DNA from: Brevibacterium album DSM 18261
Lineage (GTDB): Bacteria; Actinomycetota; Actinomycetes; Actinomycetales; Brevibacteriaceae
Length of the DNA: 64,000 nucleotides
Assembly (NCBI RefSeq): GCF_000426445.1
Contig: NZ_KE384526.1
Span: forward strand, 915,213-979,212
Direction: 5' to 3'
This document shows positions 48,800 through 57,553 of this stretch, one piece after another. Numbering within the stretch: the first letter of the stretch is position 1; the number at the start of each line of letters is the position of its first letter. Position numbers and translations under genes: made by a program. A model generated the notes under the pieces. The model made no database searches. It saw nothing but the letters and a program-made list of their open reading frames with translations, and had not been told where the DNA came from.

Positions 48800-50005
48800 A
48801 TGGCACGCATCCTCTTCACGGGTCCCCTGGGCCACGGCCACGTGAACCCGACGCTCGGCATCGCCCAGGAGCTCACGGCCCGCGGCCATGCCGTCGCCTA
48901 CGCGGCACCCGAGCCCTTCGAGGCGGCGATCGCGCAGACCGGGGCGGAGTTCGTCCCCCTGCGCTCGAGCTGGCTGAACTCCCCGCAGCACGCGGCACCC
49001 CAGTTCCACGGGCGGGCCTTCGCCCGGGCCTCGGAGCTCGCTCTCGCGGAGACGATCCACATGACGGGGCAGTTCGACGCGCTGCGCGCCCGCGGCCGCC
49101 TCGCGCGGCCCGATGTGCTCGTCCACGACGGGCCCGTCGCCTGGTGGGGGCGCGCAGTCGGGCACGGCTGGCAGGTGCCGACGGTGGAGACCTGGCCCAA
49201 TTTCGTGAGCAACCGGCACTGGAACATGCAGCGCTACATCCGTCTCAACCCGCTCGACCCCGTGTTCCTGCGCTTCCTGTGGAGGCTGAGGCGCTTCCTC
49301 CGCACCCGCGGGATCAGCGGGGTGGGCGGCTTCATGCAGGGGGCGGGGGCCGTCGAGCGGATCGTCACGGTCCCGCGGGCGTTCCAGCCGGCGGGCGAGA
49401 CCTTCGGGTCCGGCTACACGTTCACGGGCCCCGTGCTCACCGACCGTTCACATCAGGGGAGCTGGTCGCCGCCGGCCGCCTCGGAGGGTCTGCCCGTCCT
49501 GCTGGTCTCGCTCGGCACGGCGTACCACGACCGTCCGGACTTCTTCCGGATGATCGCGCAGTCCGCGGCAGGGAGGCCGTGGCATGTGGTCATGTCGATC
49601 GGCGACACGGTGGACCCTGCTGCTCTGGGAACCCTGCCGGCGAACGTCGAGGCGCACCCCCAGGTGCCGCAGCTGTCCGTCCTCGAGCACGCCTCCGTGT
49701 TCCTCACGCACGCCGGGATGGGCGGGACCGTCGAGGGGATGGCGGCCGGGGTGCCGCTCGTCGCGGTCCCGCAGATGGCCGAGCAGCGGGCCAACGCCGA
49801 CCGGATCGCAGAGCTCGGCCTCGGCCGGACGCTCGACCCGGACTCCCTCGAGGCGGAAGGCTTCTGGACCACGGTCGAGGCCGTGCGGGCGGACCCGGTG
49901 ATCGCGGGCCGGTGCGCGTGGATGCGGGAGGAGATCCGCACCTCGGGCGGCGCCTCCGCGGCCGCCGATGCGGTCGAGGCGGCGGCAGCGCGCGGCCTCG
50001 GCTGA
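48800..50005 (+). CDS. MGT-family glycosyltransferase (GT1)
   Basis: A 401-aa GT-B glycosyltransferase related to macrolide and other natural-product glycosyltransferases. The N-terminus MARILFTGPLGHGHVNPTLG carries the acceptor-domain His; the C-terminal donor-binding signature is LTHAGMGGTVEGMAAGVPLV followed by VPQMAEQRANADRIAELGLG. LPVLLVSLGTAYHDRPDFFR is the usual start of the second Rossmann domain. Several such enzymes glycosylate and inactivate macrolides or modify lipids; no biosynthetic cluster surrounds it, so a self-standing resistance or xenobiotic-glycosylating role is possible but unproven. It begins 78 bp after the putA terminator. Confidence 0.87.
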   Translation: MARILFTGPLGHGHVNPTLGIAQELTARGHAVAYAAPEPFEAAIAQTGAEFVPLRSSWLNSPQHAAPQFHGRAFARASELALAETIHMTGQFDALRARGRLARPDVLVHDGPVAWWGRAVGHGWQVPTVETWPNFVSNRHWNMQRYIRLNPLDPVFLRFLWRLRRFLRTRGISGVGGFMQGAGAVERIVTVPRAFQPAGETFGSGYTFTGPVLTDRSHQGSWSPPAASEGLPVLLVSLGTAYHDRPDFFRMIAQSAAGRPWHVVMSIGDTVDPAALGTLPANVEAHPQVPQLSVLEHASVFLTHAGMGGTVEGMAAGVPLVAVPQMAEQRANADRIAELGLGRTLDPDSLEAEGFWTTVEAVRADPVIAGRCAWMREEIRTSGGASAAADAVEAAAARGLG

Positions 50006-50097
50006 GCTGCGGGCCGGCAGGCTGGCGGCGGTTCTCCGCCTCCGGACAGGGGGCTGTCCCCCTCCTCGCACGGAAGGCGCTTCCCTAGGGTCGGAGC

Positions 50098-50691
50098 ATG
50101 GACACGACACCGCAGTCGGACTCCCCCTCTCCCGCTTCACACACCGCGCCCGTCCCGCGCTGGATGCGCCTCGCCGCCTGGGCCGCGCTCCTCCTTCCGC
50201 TGCCCTCCGTGGCGTGGCGCATCGCGATGCTCGCGGGCGTCGACGTGGGCCTGGGCCTTGCCTCCTTCTACCGCTCCACGGCGCAGACCGTCTCCTATGT
50301 GCTGGCGCTCGATGTGCTCCAGGTCCTCGCGGCGGTCCTCGTCTTCGGCCTCGTCTGCCGGTGGAGCGAGAGGGTCCCGCGCTGGGTGCCGGTCCTGCGC
50401 GGCAGACGCATTCCCCCGGTGGTGCCGGGCATCCTCGGCACGGTCGGCGCAGCGGCCCTCCTCTGGATCATCGGCACACTGCTGGTCGCGTTCACGCGTG
50501 CGTGGCTGGGGATCACGGACGGCTGGACCCCGGACGAGGGGATGGGTGCAGGCCACCGCGCGCTGCTGTTCGCCTGCTACGCCCCGTTCCTCCTGTGGCC
50601 GCTCGCTGTCGCCGCCACCGTGGCAGGGCACTGGACGGGGCTCCGTGCAGGACGCGCCGCGCGGAAGAACCACGCGATCAGCCCACGCTGA
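50098..50691 (+). CDS. Small polytopic membrane protein of unknown function
   Basis: A 197-aa protein with four predicted membrane helices: LAAWAALLLPLPSVAWRIAM, VLALDVLQVLAAVLVFGLVC, ILGTVGAAALLWIIGTLLVA and ALLFACYAPFLLWPLAVAAT. The N-terminal 20 residues are Ser/Pro-rich and the C-terminus is basic (RAGRAARKNH). I recognise no catalytic motif or named family. It follows the glycosyltransferase gene on the same strand by 92 bp and converges with the lipoprotein gene. Confidence 0.7.
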   Translation: MDTTPQSDSPSPASHTAPVPRWMRLAAWAALLLPLPSVAWRIAMLAGVDVGLGLASFYRSTAQTVSYVLALDVLQVLAAVLVFGLVCRWSERVPRWVPVLRGRRIPPVVPGILGTVGAAALLWIIGTLLVAFTRAWLGITDGWTPDEGMGAGHRALLFACYAPFLLWPLAVAATVAGHWTGLRAGRAARKNHAISPR

Positions 50692-50714
50692 CGCGGAACC
50701 CCCGCCCACCGTCC

Positions 50715-52214
50715 TCACTGGTAGGAGACGAACCAGGGGCGCGGCTCCACCTCGAAGGTCTGCTCCGGCGTGAACATGGGCGTGTCCTCGTCGTAGAAGT
50801 TCTTCCACGCCATCCGGATCCCGGCGGGCAGCCCCTCCTGGAGTGCGTTCCACGTACCGAGCTTGAGGTCGGGCGTGCCGTGGCCGTCGGCGTGGAGGAG
50901 CATCGCGAGCTCATCGTGGGAGGTGTCGATGTCCTCGCGGTTCTCGATCATCGAGCGCGAGAACTGGTGCAGGACGAAGGCCTTCTGCGGCAGTCCGCGC
51001 TCGGCCGTGAGCTCGGCGAGCCAGTCCGCCGTCTCGTTCACCTCGGCGGCATCCACGGAGCCGATCTGCTCGAGGTGCCGCTGCCCCTCCTCCAGCCGCC
51101 ACTCGGCATCCAGGGCGAGGCCCACATGGGGCTGCGCGAGCAGGTCCTCGTACAGGCGCGCCTGCTCGGGGAAGCTCGAGGTCCCCGGCTGCAGGTCGAG
51201 GACGACGTAGATGCCCTCCTCACCGGCCCGCTCCACCCAGGGCCGCAGCGTCTCGGGGTCCAGCTCCGAGGAGTGATTGCCGTCCGCCCCCGGCTGTCCC
51301 GAGGCCACGGTGGTGATGATCTCCATCGCGGGGATCACGGGCTCCTCGGAGAGCCCCTGGTACTCCGCGGCGAGCGCCTTCACGCGCTCCACGGTCCCGT
51401 CGAGGTCCTGTTCTCCGAGGATGCCGAGCGAGGGGATGCCCGGCGAGCCGTAGGCGGCGACCATGCGCCTGCCGGGGAACACCGCGCTGCCTCCGCCGGG
51501 GAGCTCGGGAGCGGTGCGGGCGGTCTCGAGGCGGGACGTCAGCAGCGCTTCGTCGCCGAAGGCGTCCCCGAGCGCCAGGATGCCCCCGTCCTCAGCCGCC
51601 TTCGCGGCGGCAACGGTCTCCGAGGTGGCCCGCGGGTCCCCCTCCGGCAGGTGGGCGACCGCGCCCGAGGCCGCCTCGACCGCCGCGCTCGCCACCTCCT
51701 GGGCAGGGGTCCGGTCGGAGCCCCGGTCCACGAAGAGGGAGGCGTTCGCAGCCTCTCCGCTCCGGGAGACCTCGGGGGCCTGGGCGTCCTCGGGTTCGAG
51801 GGTCTGCGGATCGTAGGCGATGACCTCCCGCTCGCCGGCGGCTACGGGCACCTCCTGATCGGAAGGGACGAACACCGTCTGCGCCCCGAGACGGTCGAGC
51901 TCCTCGCTCAGCGCGGCCTCGTCCTCGGCACCGCCGTCGCTGAGCAGGCCGGGCGCGCCGAGCTCCCGCACCTTCTCCGAGACCGACCACGAGCCCTCCG
52001 GACTGCCGACCACCACCGCCTCGGCGGACTCGTAAGCGAGGGCGGAGGCCGCAGCCGTCGCCTCGCCGGCCTGGTCCGAGGCGGCCAGGGACGTGCCCTC
52101 CGCGTCCGTGCGGAGGACGACCTCGGCCTCGTCCCCGGTGTCGCAGGCGGCGAGGCCCACAGCGGTGAGCACGAGGACGGCGGCAGCCGCGAGGTGTGTG
52201 CGGGGGAAGCTCAT
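50715..52214 (-). CDS. Secreted lipoprotein of unknown function, two-part architecture
   Basis: A 499-aa predicted lipoprotein: signal LAAAAVLVLTAVGLAAC with the lipobox LAAC. Residues about 50-220 look like tandem Rossmann-type binding modules (AVVVGSPEGSWSVSEKVREL and AQTVFVPSDQEVPVAAGE) similar in layout to cell-wall-binding repeat 2 domains. Residues about 240-499 contain IPAMEIITTVASGQPGADG, IYVVLDLQPGTSSFPEQARL, VGLALDAEWRLEEGQ and AFVLHQFSRSMIENR, with strand-helix alternation and acidic residues consistent with a TIM-barrel glycoside-hydrolase-like domain. No enzyme assignment is justified. ATG at 52214 (MSFPRTHL) gives the cleanest signal peptide. It is divergent from the small cupin gene. 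Confidence 0.75.
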   Translation of the reverse strand: MSFPRTHLAAAAVLVLTAVGLAACDTGDEAEVVLRTDAEGTSLAASDQAGEATAAASALAYESAEAVVVGSPEGSWSVSEKVRELGAPGLLSDGGAEDEAALSEELDRLGAQTVFVPSDQEVPVAAGEREVIAYDPQTLEPEDAQAPEVSRSGEAANASLFVDRGSDRTPAQEVASAAVEAASGAVAHLPEGDPRATSETVAAAKAAEDGGILALGDAFGDEALLTSRLETARTAPELPGGGSAVFPGRRMVAAYGSPGIPSLGILGEQDLDGTVERVKALAAEYQGLSEEPVIPAMEIITTVASGQPGADGNHSSELDPETLRPWVERAGEEGIYVVLDLQPGTSSFPEQARLYEDLLAQPHVGLALDAEWRLEEGQRHLEQIGSVDAAEVNETADWLAELTAERGLPQKAFVLHQFSRSMIENREDIDTSHDELAMLLHADGHGTPDLKLGTWNALQEGLPAGIRMAWKNFYDEDTPMFTPEQTFEVEPRPWFVSYQ

Positions 52215-52308
52215 GCCGGCCACGCTAGGGCGTGGGAATCACTGCGAGCTGAGAAGGACGGTGCCATGCCGAGGCCGCACATCCGGCGGCCTCGGTACAG
52301 TGGGTTCC

Positions 52309-52668
52309 ATGAGCGATGATGCCCGCACCGCTGACGCTGCCATTCCTGCTCCCGGGTCCCCCGCCGACGGTGACGACGGCCGGCCTACGGCGCTCGCGAC
52401 CGTCCAGCTCGACGACGAGCTCACCCGGGTGACCGAATGGAGGTTCCCGCCGGGCACGCAGACGGGGATGCACACGCATGAACTCGACTACGTGGTGGTG
52501 CCGATCACCACCGGCACCCTCCGCGTGCTCACCCCGGAGGGTGAGCAGGAGAACGTGCTCGTTCCCGGGGCCTCCTACACCCGGCCCGTGGGCAGCACAC
52601 ACAACGTCGTCAACGACACGGACGCGGAGTGCGCGTTCGTCGAGGTCGAGTTCAAGCGGTCGCGCTGA
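52309..52668 (+). CDS. Small cupin domain protein
   Basis: A 119-aa single-domain cupin. Motif 1 is WRFPPGTQTGMHTHELDYVV, with two His and a Glu positioned as metal ligands, and motif 2 is GASYTRPVGSTHNVVNDTDA, with the terminal His. Metal binding is likely. It starts at ATG 52309 after a Gly/Asp-rich divergent leader. Small cupins of this type include isomerases, dioxygenases and binding proteins, and no substrate is suggested by the neighbours. Confidence 0.82.
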   Translation: MSDDARTADAAIPAPGSPADGDDGRPTALATVQLDDELTRVTEWRFPPGTQTGMHTHELDYVVVPITTGTLRVLTPEGEQENVLVPGASYTRPVGSTHNVVNDTDAECAFVEVEFKRSR

Positions 52669-52836
52669 TCCGCGTCCGCACACCGTTCCTCCGCGCGAGG
52701 CCTCATTCCGCGTGCCACGCCCCCAGCGCCCCGCCCCCGTATTCTGCGGACCGGCTTCCACCCGCCCGAGGAGAGCGCCCGGCCCGCCCTGTGCGGAGCT
52801 GTTCCCTCCCCGCGTGAACTGGGGCACACTGGAGTG

Positions 52837-54306
52837 ATGAGCGCCACCCTGCTGCCGCCGTACCTGCTCGAGGCGATCGCGGAGCGCGGTCCCGCCCATG
52901 CCGCCGCCTGTGCACGGACGACCCTCGAGCGTGATGCGCGCATGCGCACCAGCCGGTACCGGGCGGCCGAGGCGCGGGCGCCGGGTTCGGGAGGTGCCGC
53001 CTCGGGCCCGGCCCAGCTGCGCGAAGCGCCGGAATCTGACAGCCGCCGCACCCCCGCTGTCGGCACGGACGGGGCATCCGATGCGAGCGCGCGTCCCGAC
53101 CGCACGGTCTTCGACGCACAGGGCTCGGAGGACCTCCCCGGAATGCGGGTGCGCGGCGAGGGCGGCAGTGCCACGGGAGATCCTGCGGCCGATGAAGCCT
53201 ATGACGGCCTCGGCGCCACCTGGGAGCTCTTCTTCGAGCAGTTCGGCCGGGACTCGCTCGACGGGCGCGGCATGCCGCTGCTCGGCACGGTGCACTTCGG
53301 CAGGGACTATGCCAATGCCTTCTGGGACGGGCGGCAGATGGTGTTCGGCGACGGGGACGGCGAGCTGTTCCACCGGTTCACCGCGAGCCTCGATGTGATC
53401 GGGCACGAACTCGCGCACGGCGTCATCGAGTTCACCGCGGGGCTGCGCTATGCGGACCAGCCGGGGGCGCTCAACGAGTCCATCGCGGACGTCTTCGGCA
53501 GCCTCGTGCGGCAGCGGCTCCTGGACCAGACCGCCGGGGAGGCCGACTGGCTGATCGGGGCGGAGCTGTTCACGGAGCGGGTGCAGGGCAGGGCGCTGCG
53601 GTCGATGGCGGCTCCGGGCACCGCCTATGACGATCCGGTGCTCGGCCGGGATCCGCAGCCGGGGCACATGGACGACTTCGTGCGGACGCAGGACGACAAC
53701 GGCGGGGTCCACATCAACTCCGGCATCCCCAACCGCGCCTTCCACCTCGCGGCGACCGCACTGGGCGGCCGTGCCTGGGAGCGCGCGGGGGCTATCTGGT
53801 ACGCCGCACTCACGGGCCCCGGGATCGCGGCCGACTGCGATTTCGCGGGCTTCGCCGCGCTCACAGCGGAGGCCGCGGCGCACCTCGGCACCCAGGAGGA
53901 ACAGGCGGTGCGCACGGCCTGGGCCGAGGTGGGGGTGACCCCTGCCGATGTGCCCGCATCGGGAACACATCCGGCCGCGGGCTCCGCGGATTCGCCGGAC
54001 TCCGCCGCTCCCGGCCCTGCCCACGGCCGGGACGCCTCCGTCCGCCTGGACCGCTCGGGCGGATTCGCGGGGCTGAGCAGGGAGCGGGAGTTCAGGCTGG
54101 GAGAGCTCCCCGCCCCGGACGCCGAGGACTGGGAGCGGCTCCTCAGCGGCCCCGAGCTCCCGCAGTGGGAGGAGGAGCCCGCGCCGCAGCCGGACCGCTA
54201 TGTGTACCGGGTCGAATGCCAGGCGGCGAGCCTCCATGTCCGACTGCCCGAGTCCCGCCTGCCCGACTGGGTCCGCGAACTCTTCCGCCGCACGCTCGGG
54301 GGCTGA
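52837..54306 (+). CDS. M4-family (protealysin-like) metalloprotease fused to an emfourin-like inhibitor domain
   Basis: A 489-aa thermolysin-family protease. The start LLPPYLLEAIAERG and the following propeptide are the protealysin/FTP-less type. The catalytic zinc site is HELAH (His190, Glu191, His194) with the third ligand in LNESIADVFG (Glu214). NNRAFHLAATALGG-like helices (residues about 290-370) complete the domain. There is no signal peptide, as in protealysins, which act inside the cell or are released otherwise. After a Pro/Ala/Ser-rich linker, residues about 400-489 (VRLDRSGGFAGLSRERE; VYRVECQAASLHVRLPESRL) match emfourin, the protealysin inhibitor normally encoded by a separate adjacent gene. 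The fusion is an inference from motif similarity. GGAG lies before the ATG at 52837. Confidence 0.85.
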   Translation: MSATLLPPYLLEAIAERGPAHAAACARTTLERDARMRTSRYRAAEARAPGSGGAASGPAQLREAPESDSRRTPAVGTDGASDASARPDRTVFDAQGSEDLPGMRVRGEGGSATGDPAADEAYDGLGATWELFFEQFGRDSLDGRGMPLLGTVHFGRDYANAFWDGRQMVFGDGDGELFHRFTASLDVIGHELAHGVIEFTAGLRYADQPGALNESIADVFGSLVRQRLLDQTAGEADWLIGAELFTERVQGRALRSMAAPGTAYDDPVLGRDPQPGHMDDFVRTQDDNGGVHINSGIPNRAFHLAATALGGRAWERAGAIWYAALTGPGIAADCDFAGFAALTAEAAAHLGTQEEQAVRTAWAEVGVTPADVPASGTHPAAGSADSPDSAAPGPAHGRDASVRLDRSGGFAGLSREREFRLGELPAPDAEDWERLLSGPELPQWEEEPAPQPDRYVYRVECQAASLHVRLPESRLPDWVRELFRRTLGG

Positions 54307-54471
54307 ACGCCCGGGTTCGAGGCACCTCCGGCTGAGAACCGCCGTCGCGTTCACCTCCCGTTCGTGCTCCGCACACGTATGCTGAAGACATCCTGAGTAC
54401 CGTTCGAGCATCACCTGTGCGCCATGCCCGGCGCACGCTCCGCTCCCCCGCTTCTGAGACGAAGGATGTCC

Positions 54472-57354
54472 ATGCGCGTCCCCCACCGCCCCGTCCCGCT
54501 CCTCGCCGCAGCAGTGACCGCCGCCCTCGTGGGCGCGCCGCTGCTCGCACCGCTCACTGCCGAGGCCGCCTCGGCCCTGGCCGTCTCCGAGCAGGCGGAC
54601 CCCGCCGAGGCGGCTGAGATCTCCGAGATCGCCTACGCCGGCGGCGACGACACCGATTTCATCGAGATCGCGGCCGCTCCGGGCACCGACCTCTCCGGCT
54701 GGACGGTGGGCAGCGTGTCCCGCGGCGGCACACCCCAGTCCGCGGCCCATGTCGTCACGCTGGCCGAGGGCACGACGGTGGGCGAGTCCGGCGCACTCGC
54801 GGTGTCCGTCCCGATCACCAACTCGGTGAACTCAGGCGCCGCCGCCGACGGGCGCTACGGGGCCTCGGCCTTCGCCGTGGACGCCGCCGGAGATCTCGTC
54901 GACTTCGACCAGGTCGGCGGCGTCGCGGGCGGGCGCGGGGTCACGGCCGGCGGCGGGAACCTCCTCCCCGAGGCGGTCCAGGGCGCCCAAGCCGCTCCCA
55001 CCGGCGCGACCTCCTCCCGCGGGGAGTCCATCCAGCTCATCGACGGTGCGTGGACGTCCGCCGAGCCCACCCCCGACCGGCTGCCGGGCGATCCCGGGCA
55101 GGAGGAGCCCGAGGAACCCGGTGAGACCCCGGATCCCGGCGACATCCTGCCGATCGCCGAGGTGCAGGGCACCGGGGACGCCTCGCCGTACACGGGACAG
55201 CGCGTCACGACCGAGGGCGTCGTCACGGCAGTCTGGGCCGAGGGCGGTCTGAACGGCTTCGCGATCCAGACCTCCGGCACCGGCACCGACCACGAGCTGG
55301 GCGGCGCCTCCTCCGGCCTCTTCGTCTACTCCCCGCAGACCGCCGGCACCGTGAGCCCCGGCGACTCCGTCATCGTCACGGGAGAGGTCTCCGAGTACTA
55401 CGGGCAGACCCAGATCACGGTGGACGCCGCCGGCCTGCACGAGGGCGCTCCCGCCGAAGCCCCGGTGCCCTTCGAGGGCGCCTTCCCGGAGGACGCGGAC
55501 CAGCGCGAGTCCCTCGAATCCATGCTGCTCCTGCCCACCGGCGACATCACGGTCACGGACACCTACACCACACACACCTACGGCGAGGTGGGCCTCGTCA
55601 ATGGCGCCGAGCCCCTCATGCAGGCCACCGATGTCGTGGCCCCCGGTGCAGAGGCCCAGGCCTACGAGGAGGAGAACCAGGCCCGGGAGTTCGTGCTGGA
55701 CGACGGGGCGAGTGCCGACTACACGCGGGGCGCCTCCGATGTGCCGGCGCCCTATGTCTCGACCGAGGAGCCCGTGCGGGTGGGCGCAGCCGCAGCATTC
55801 ACAGATCCCGTGGTGGTCGGGTACAGCCGCGAGAAGTGGCGGCTGCAGCCCACGGAGTGGCTCACGGGGGCGGATGCGGAGGCTGCGCCCGCCGGCTTCG
55901 CGGACACGCGCGAGGATGCACCGCAGGACGTAGGCGGGGACCTCACCGTCTCGAGCTTCAACGTCCTCAACTACTTCCCCACCACCGGCGACCAGCTCGA
56001 CGGCTGCACCTTCTACGAGGACCGCGAGGGCAATCCCATCACGGTGCGCGGCGGCTGCGATGCCCGCGGCGCGGCGAACCGGGAGAGCTTCGAGCGCCAG
56101 GAGTCCAAGATCGTCGACGCCATCAACGGCCTCGACGCCTCGGTGCTCTCGCTGGAGGAGATCGAGCGCTCCTCGGCGTTCGGCAAGGACAGGGACGAGG
56201 CCCTCGCCGCACTGGTCGAGGCGCTCAACGCCGAGGCCGGTGCCGGCACCTGGGACTTCATCCCCTCGCCGGAGGCGCTGCCCGAGGACGAGGACGTCAT
56301 CCGCACGGCCTTCATCTACCAGCCGGCCGAGGTGCGGCCCGTGGGCGAATCGGCGATCCTCACGGACTCGCCGGCATTCTCCAATGCCCGTGAGCCGCTC
56401 GCACAGGCCTGGGCGCCGGCCTCGGCGGGCTCCGCGGGGGCTGCACCGGCCTCGGCGGGCGAGGATTCCGCGGACGGGACCTTCCTCGCCGTGGTCAACC
56501 ACTTCAAGTCGAAGGGCTCCGGTTCCGGCGAGGGCAATGTGGACAACGGCGACGGTCAGGGCAGCTCCAACGCCGACCGTGTGCGGCAGGCCGAGGCGCT
56601 CGCGGAGTTCGCCGACGCCCAGGCCTCTGCAGCCGGCACGGAGGACGTCGTCCTCCTGGGCGACTTCAACTCCTACACGGAGGAGGACCCCATGCGGGCG
56701 CTCTACGACGCGGGCTACACGAACGTGGGCCGTGCGCACACGGACGAGCAGACCTACCTCTACGGGGGCCGGGTGGGCAGTCTGGACCATGTGCTCGTCT
56801 CGCCGTCGCTGTCGGCGGACGTGACCGGGGCGGACGTGTGGAACATCAACTCGGTGGAGTCCATCGGCCTCGAGTACAGCCGCTACAACAGCAACATCGC
56901 CGATCTGTACGCGGAGGGCCCCTTCCGCTCCTCCGATCACGACCCGCTCCTCGTGGGCCTGAAGCGGGAGGCAGCGGGGCAGCCGAGCGAGGAGCCGTCG
57001 CAGGATCCCAGCGAGGACCCGACCGGCGAGCCGACCGAGGACCCGACCGGCACGCCCACAGGCGACCCCTCCGGCGAGCCCACCCAGCGCCCCGACGACC
57101 CCTCCGCGGACCCGGGTGACGACGGGGACGATGAGCGCCCCGGCTCCGGCAACGGCGATGACGGCGCAGGTCCGGACGGCACAGGCGACGGCGCGGACGA
57201 CGGTGGCAGCGGCGACAGCCGCACCGATGCCGGCGGAGACGGGAAGGACCGGCTCCCGCGCACCGGCAGCGGCCTCGGCGCACTTGCCGCAGGTGCGGTC
57301 CTGCTCGGGCTGGGCACCGCGACCGTGGTCCTGGCCCGCCGCCGCATGGGCTGA
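54472..57354 (+). CDS. Extracellular ExeM/NucH-type nuclease, LPXTG-anchored
   Basis: A 960-aa secreted protein. A signal peptide (LLAAAVTAALVGAPLLAPL, cleavage near AEA) is followed by a lamin-tail-like domain (EISEIAYAGGDDTDFIEIAA), an OB-fold segment (YTGQRVTTEGVVTAVWAEGG) typical of ExeM/NucH, and an EEP nuclease domain: LTVSSFNVLNYFPTTGDQLD, VLSLEEIERSS, VVNHFKSKGSG, VVLLGDFNSYTEEDP, GSLDHVLVSPSL and RSSDHDPLLVGL, so all catalytic motifs are present. The stalk contains Pro/Asp/Glu/Thr repeats and Gly/Asp-rich sequence, ending in LPRTG, a membrane helix and RRRMG. It degrades extracellular DNA for nutrition or biofilm turnover. AAGGA 5 nt before the ATG at 54472 sets the start. Confidence 0.9.
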   Translation: MRVPHRPVPLLAAAVTAALVGAPLLAPLTAEAASALAVSEQADPAEAAEISEIAYAGGDDTDFIEIAAAPGTDLSGWTVGSVSRGGTPQSAAHVVTLAEGTTVGESGALAVSVPITNSVNSGAAADGRYGASAFAVDAAGDLVDFDQVGGVAGGRGVTAGGGNLLPEAVQGAQAAPTGATSSRGESIQLIDGAWTSAEPTPDRLPGDPGQEEPEEPGETPDPGDILPIAEVQGTGDASPYTGQRVTTEGVVTAVWAEGGLNGFAIQTSGTGTDHELGGASSGLFVYSPQTAGTVSPGDSVIVTGEVSEYYGQTQITVDAAGLHEGAPAEAPVPFEGAFPEDADQRESLESMLLLPTGDITVTDTYTTHTYGEVGLVNGAEPLMQATDVVAPGAEAQAYEEENQAREFVLDDGASADYTRGASDVPAPYVSTEEPVRVGAAAAFTDPVVVGYSREKWRLQPTEWLTGADAEAAPAGFADTREDAPQDVGGDLTVSSFNVLNYFPTTGDQLDGCTFYEDREGNPITVRGGCDARGAANRESFERQESKIVDAINGLDASVLSLEEIERSSAFGKDRDEALAALVEALNAEAGAGTWDFIPSPEALPEDEDVIRTAFIYQPAEVRPVGESAILTDSPAFSNAREPLAQAWAPASAGSAGAAPASAGEDSADGTFLAVVNHFKSKGSGSGEGNVDNGDGQGSSNADRVRQAEALAEFADAQASAAGTEDVVLLGDFNSYTEEDPMRALYDAGYTNVGRAHTDEQTYLYGGRVGSLDHVLVSPSLSADVTGADVWNINSVESIGLEYSRYNSNIADLYAEGPFRSSDHDPLLVGLKREAAGQPSEEPSQDPSEDPTGEPTEDPTGTPTGDPSGEPTQRPDDPSADPGDDGDDERPGSGNGDDGAGPDGTGDGADDGGSGDSRTDAGGDGKDRLPRTGSGLGALAAGAVLLGLGTATVVLARRRMG

Positions 57355-57380
57355 GTCTGCGGCCTGCCACGCCGCACCAT

Positions 57381-57530
57381 GACACCCACTTCTCTCCTGG
57401 ACACCCAGAAATCGTGACGAATACCTGGGCGTCTGCGAGAGAAGTGGGCGTCCACGTCCTGAGCCAGCGAAACACCTGGGCGCCTGAGGAGAAGATGGGC
57501 GTCTGGGTGGAGAAGTGGGCGTCCACGTCC
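57381..57530. repeat. Array of inverted and direct copies of a roughly 28-nt motif
   Basis: The motif CTGGGCGTC-TG-n-GAGAAG-TGGGCGTC occurs at 57425-57452, 57476-57503 and, shifted, 57496-57522, and once inverted at 57381-57408. The first two form a long hairpin: 57381-57396 pairs with 57437-57452 and 57400-57408 with 57425-57433, around a 16-nt loop. AGAAGTGGGCGTCCACGTCC is repeated exactly at 57440-57459 and 57511-57530. It lies between the convergent nuclease and Abhydrolase_9 genes and could end both transcripts. Confidence 0.8.
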
Positions 57531-57553
57531 GCCGCGCACGCGGCCCCTCGTGC

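Noticed and set aside
54832..56940. Minus-strand frame of about 700 codons opposite the nuclease gene
   Set aside because: A shadow of the ExeM/NucH coding sequence; no recognisable domain.
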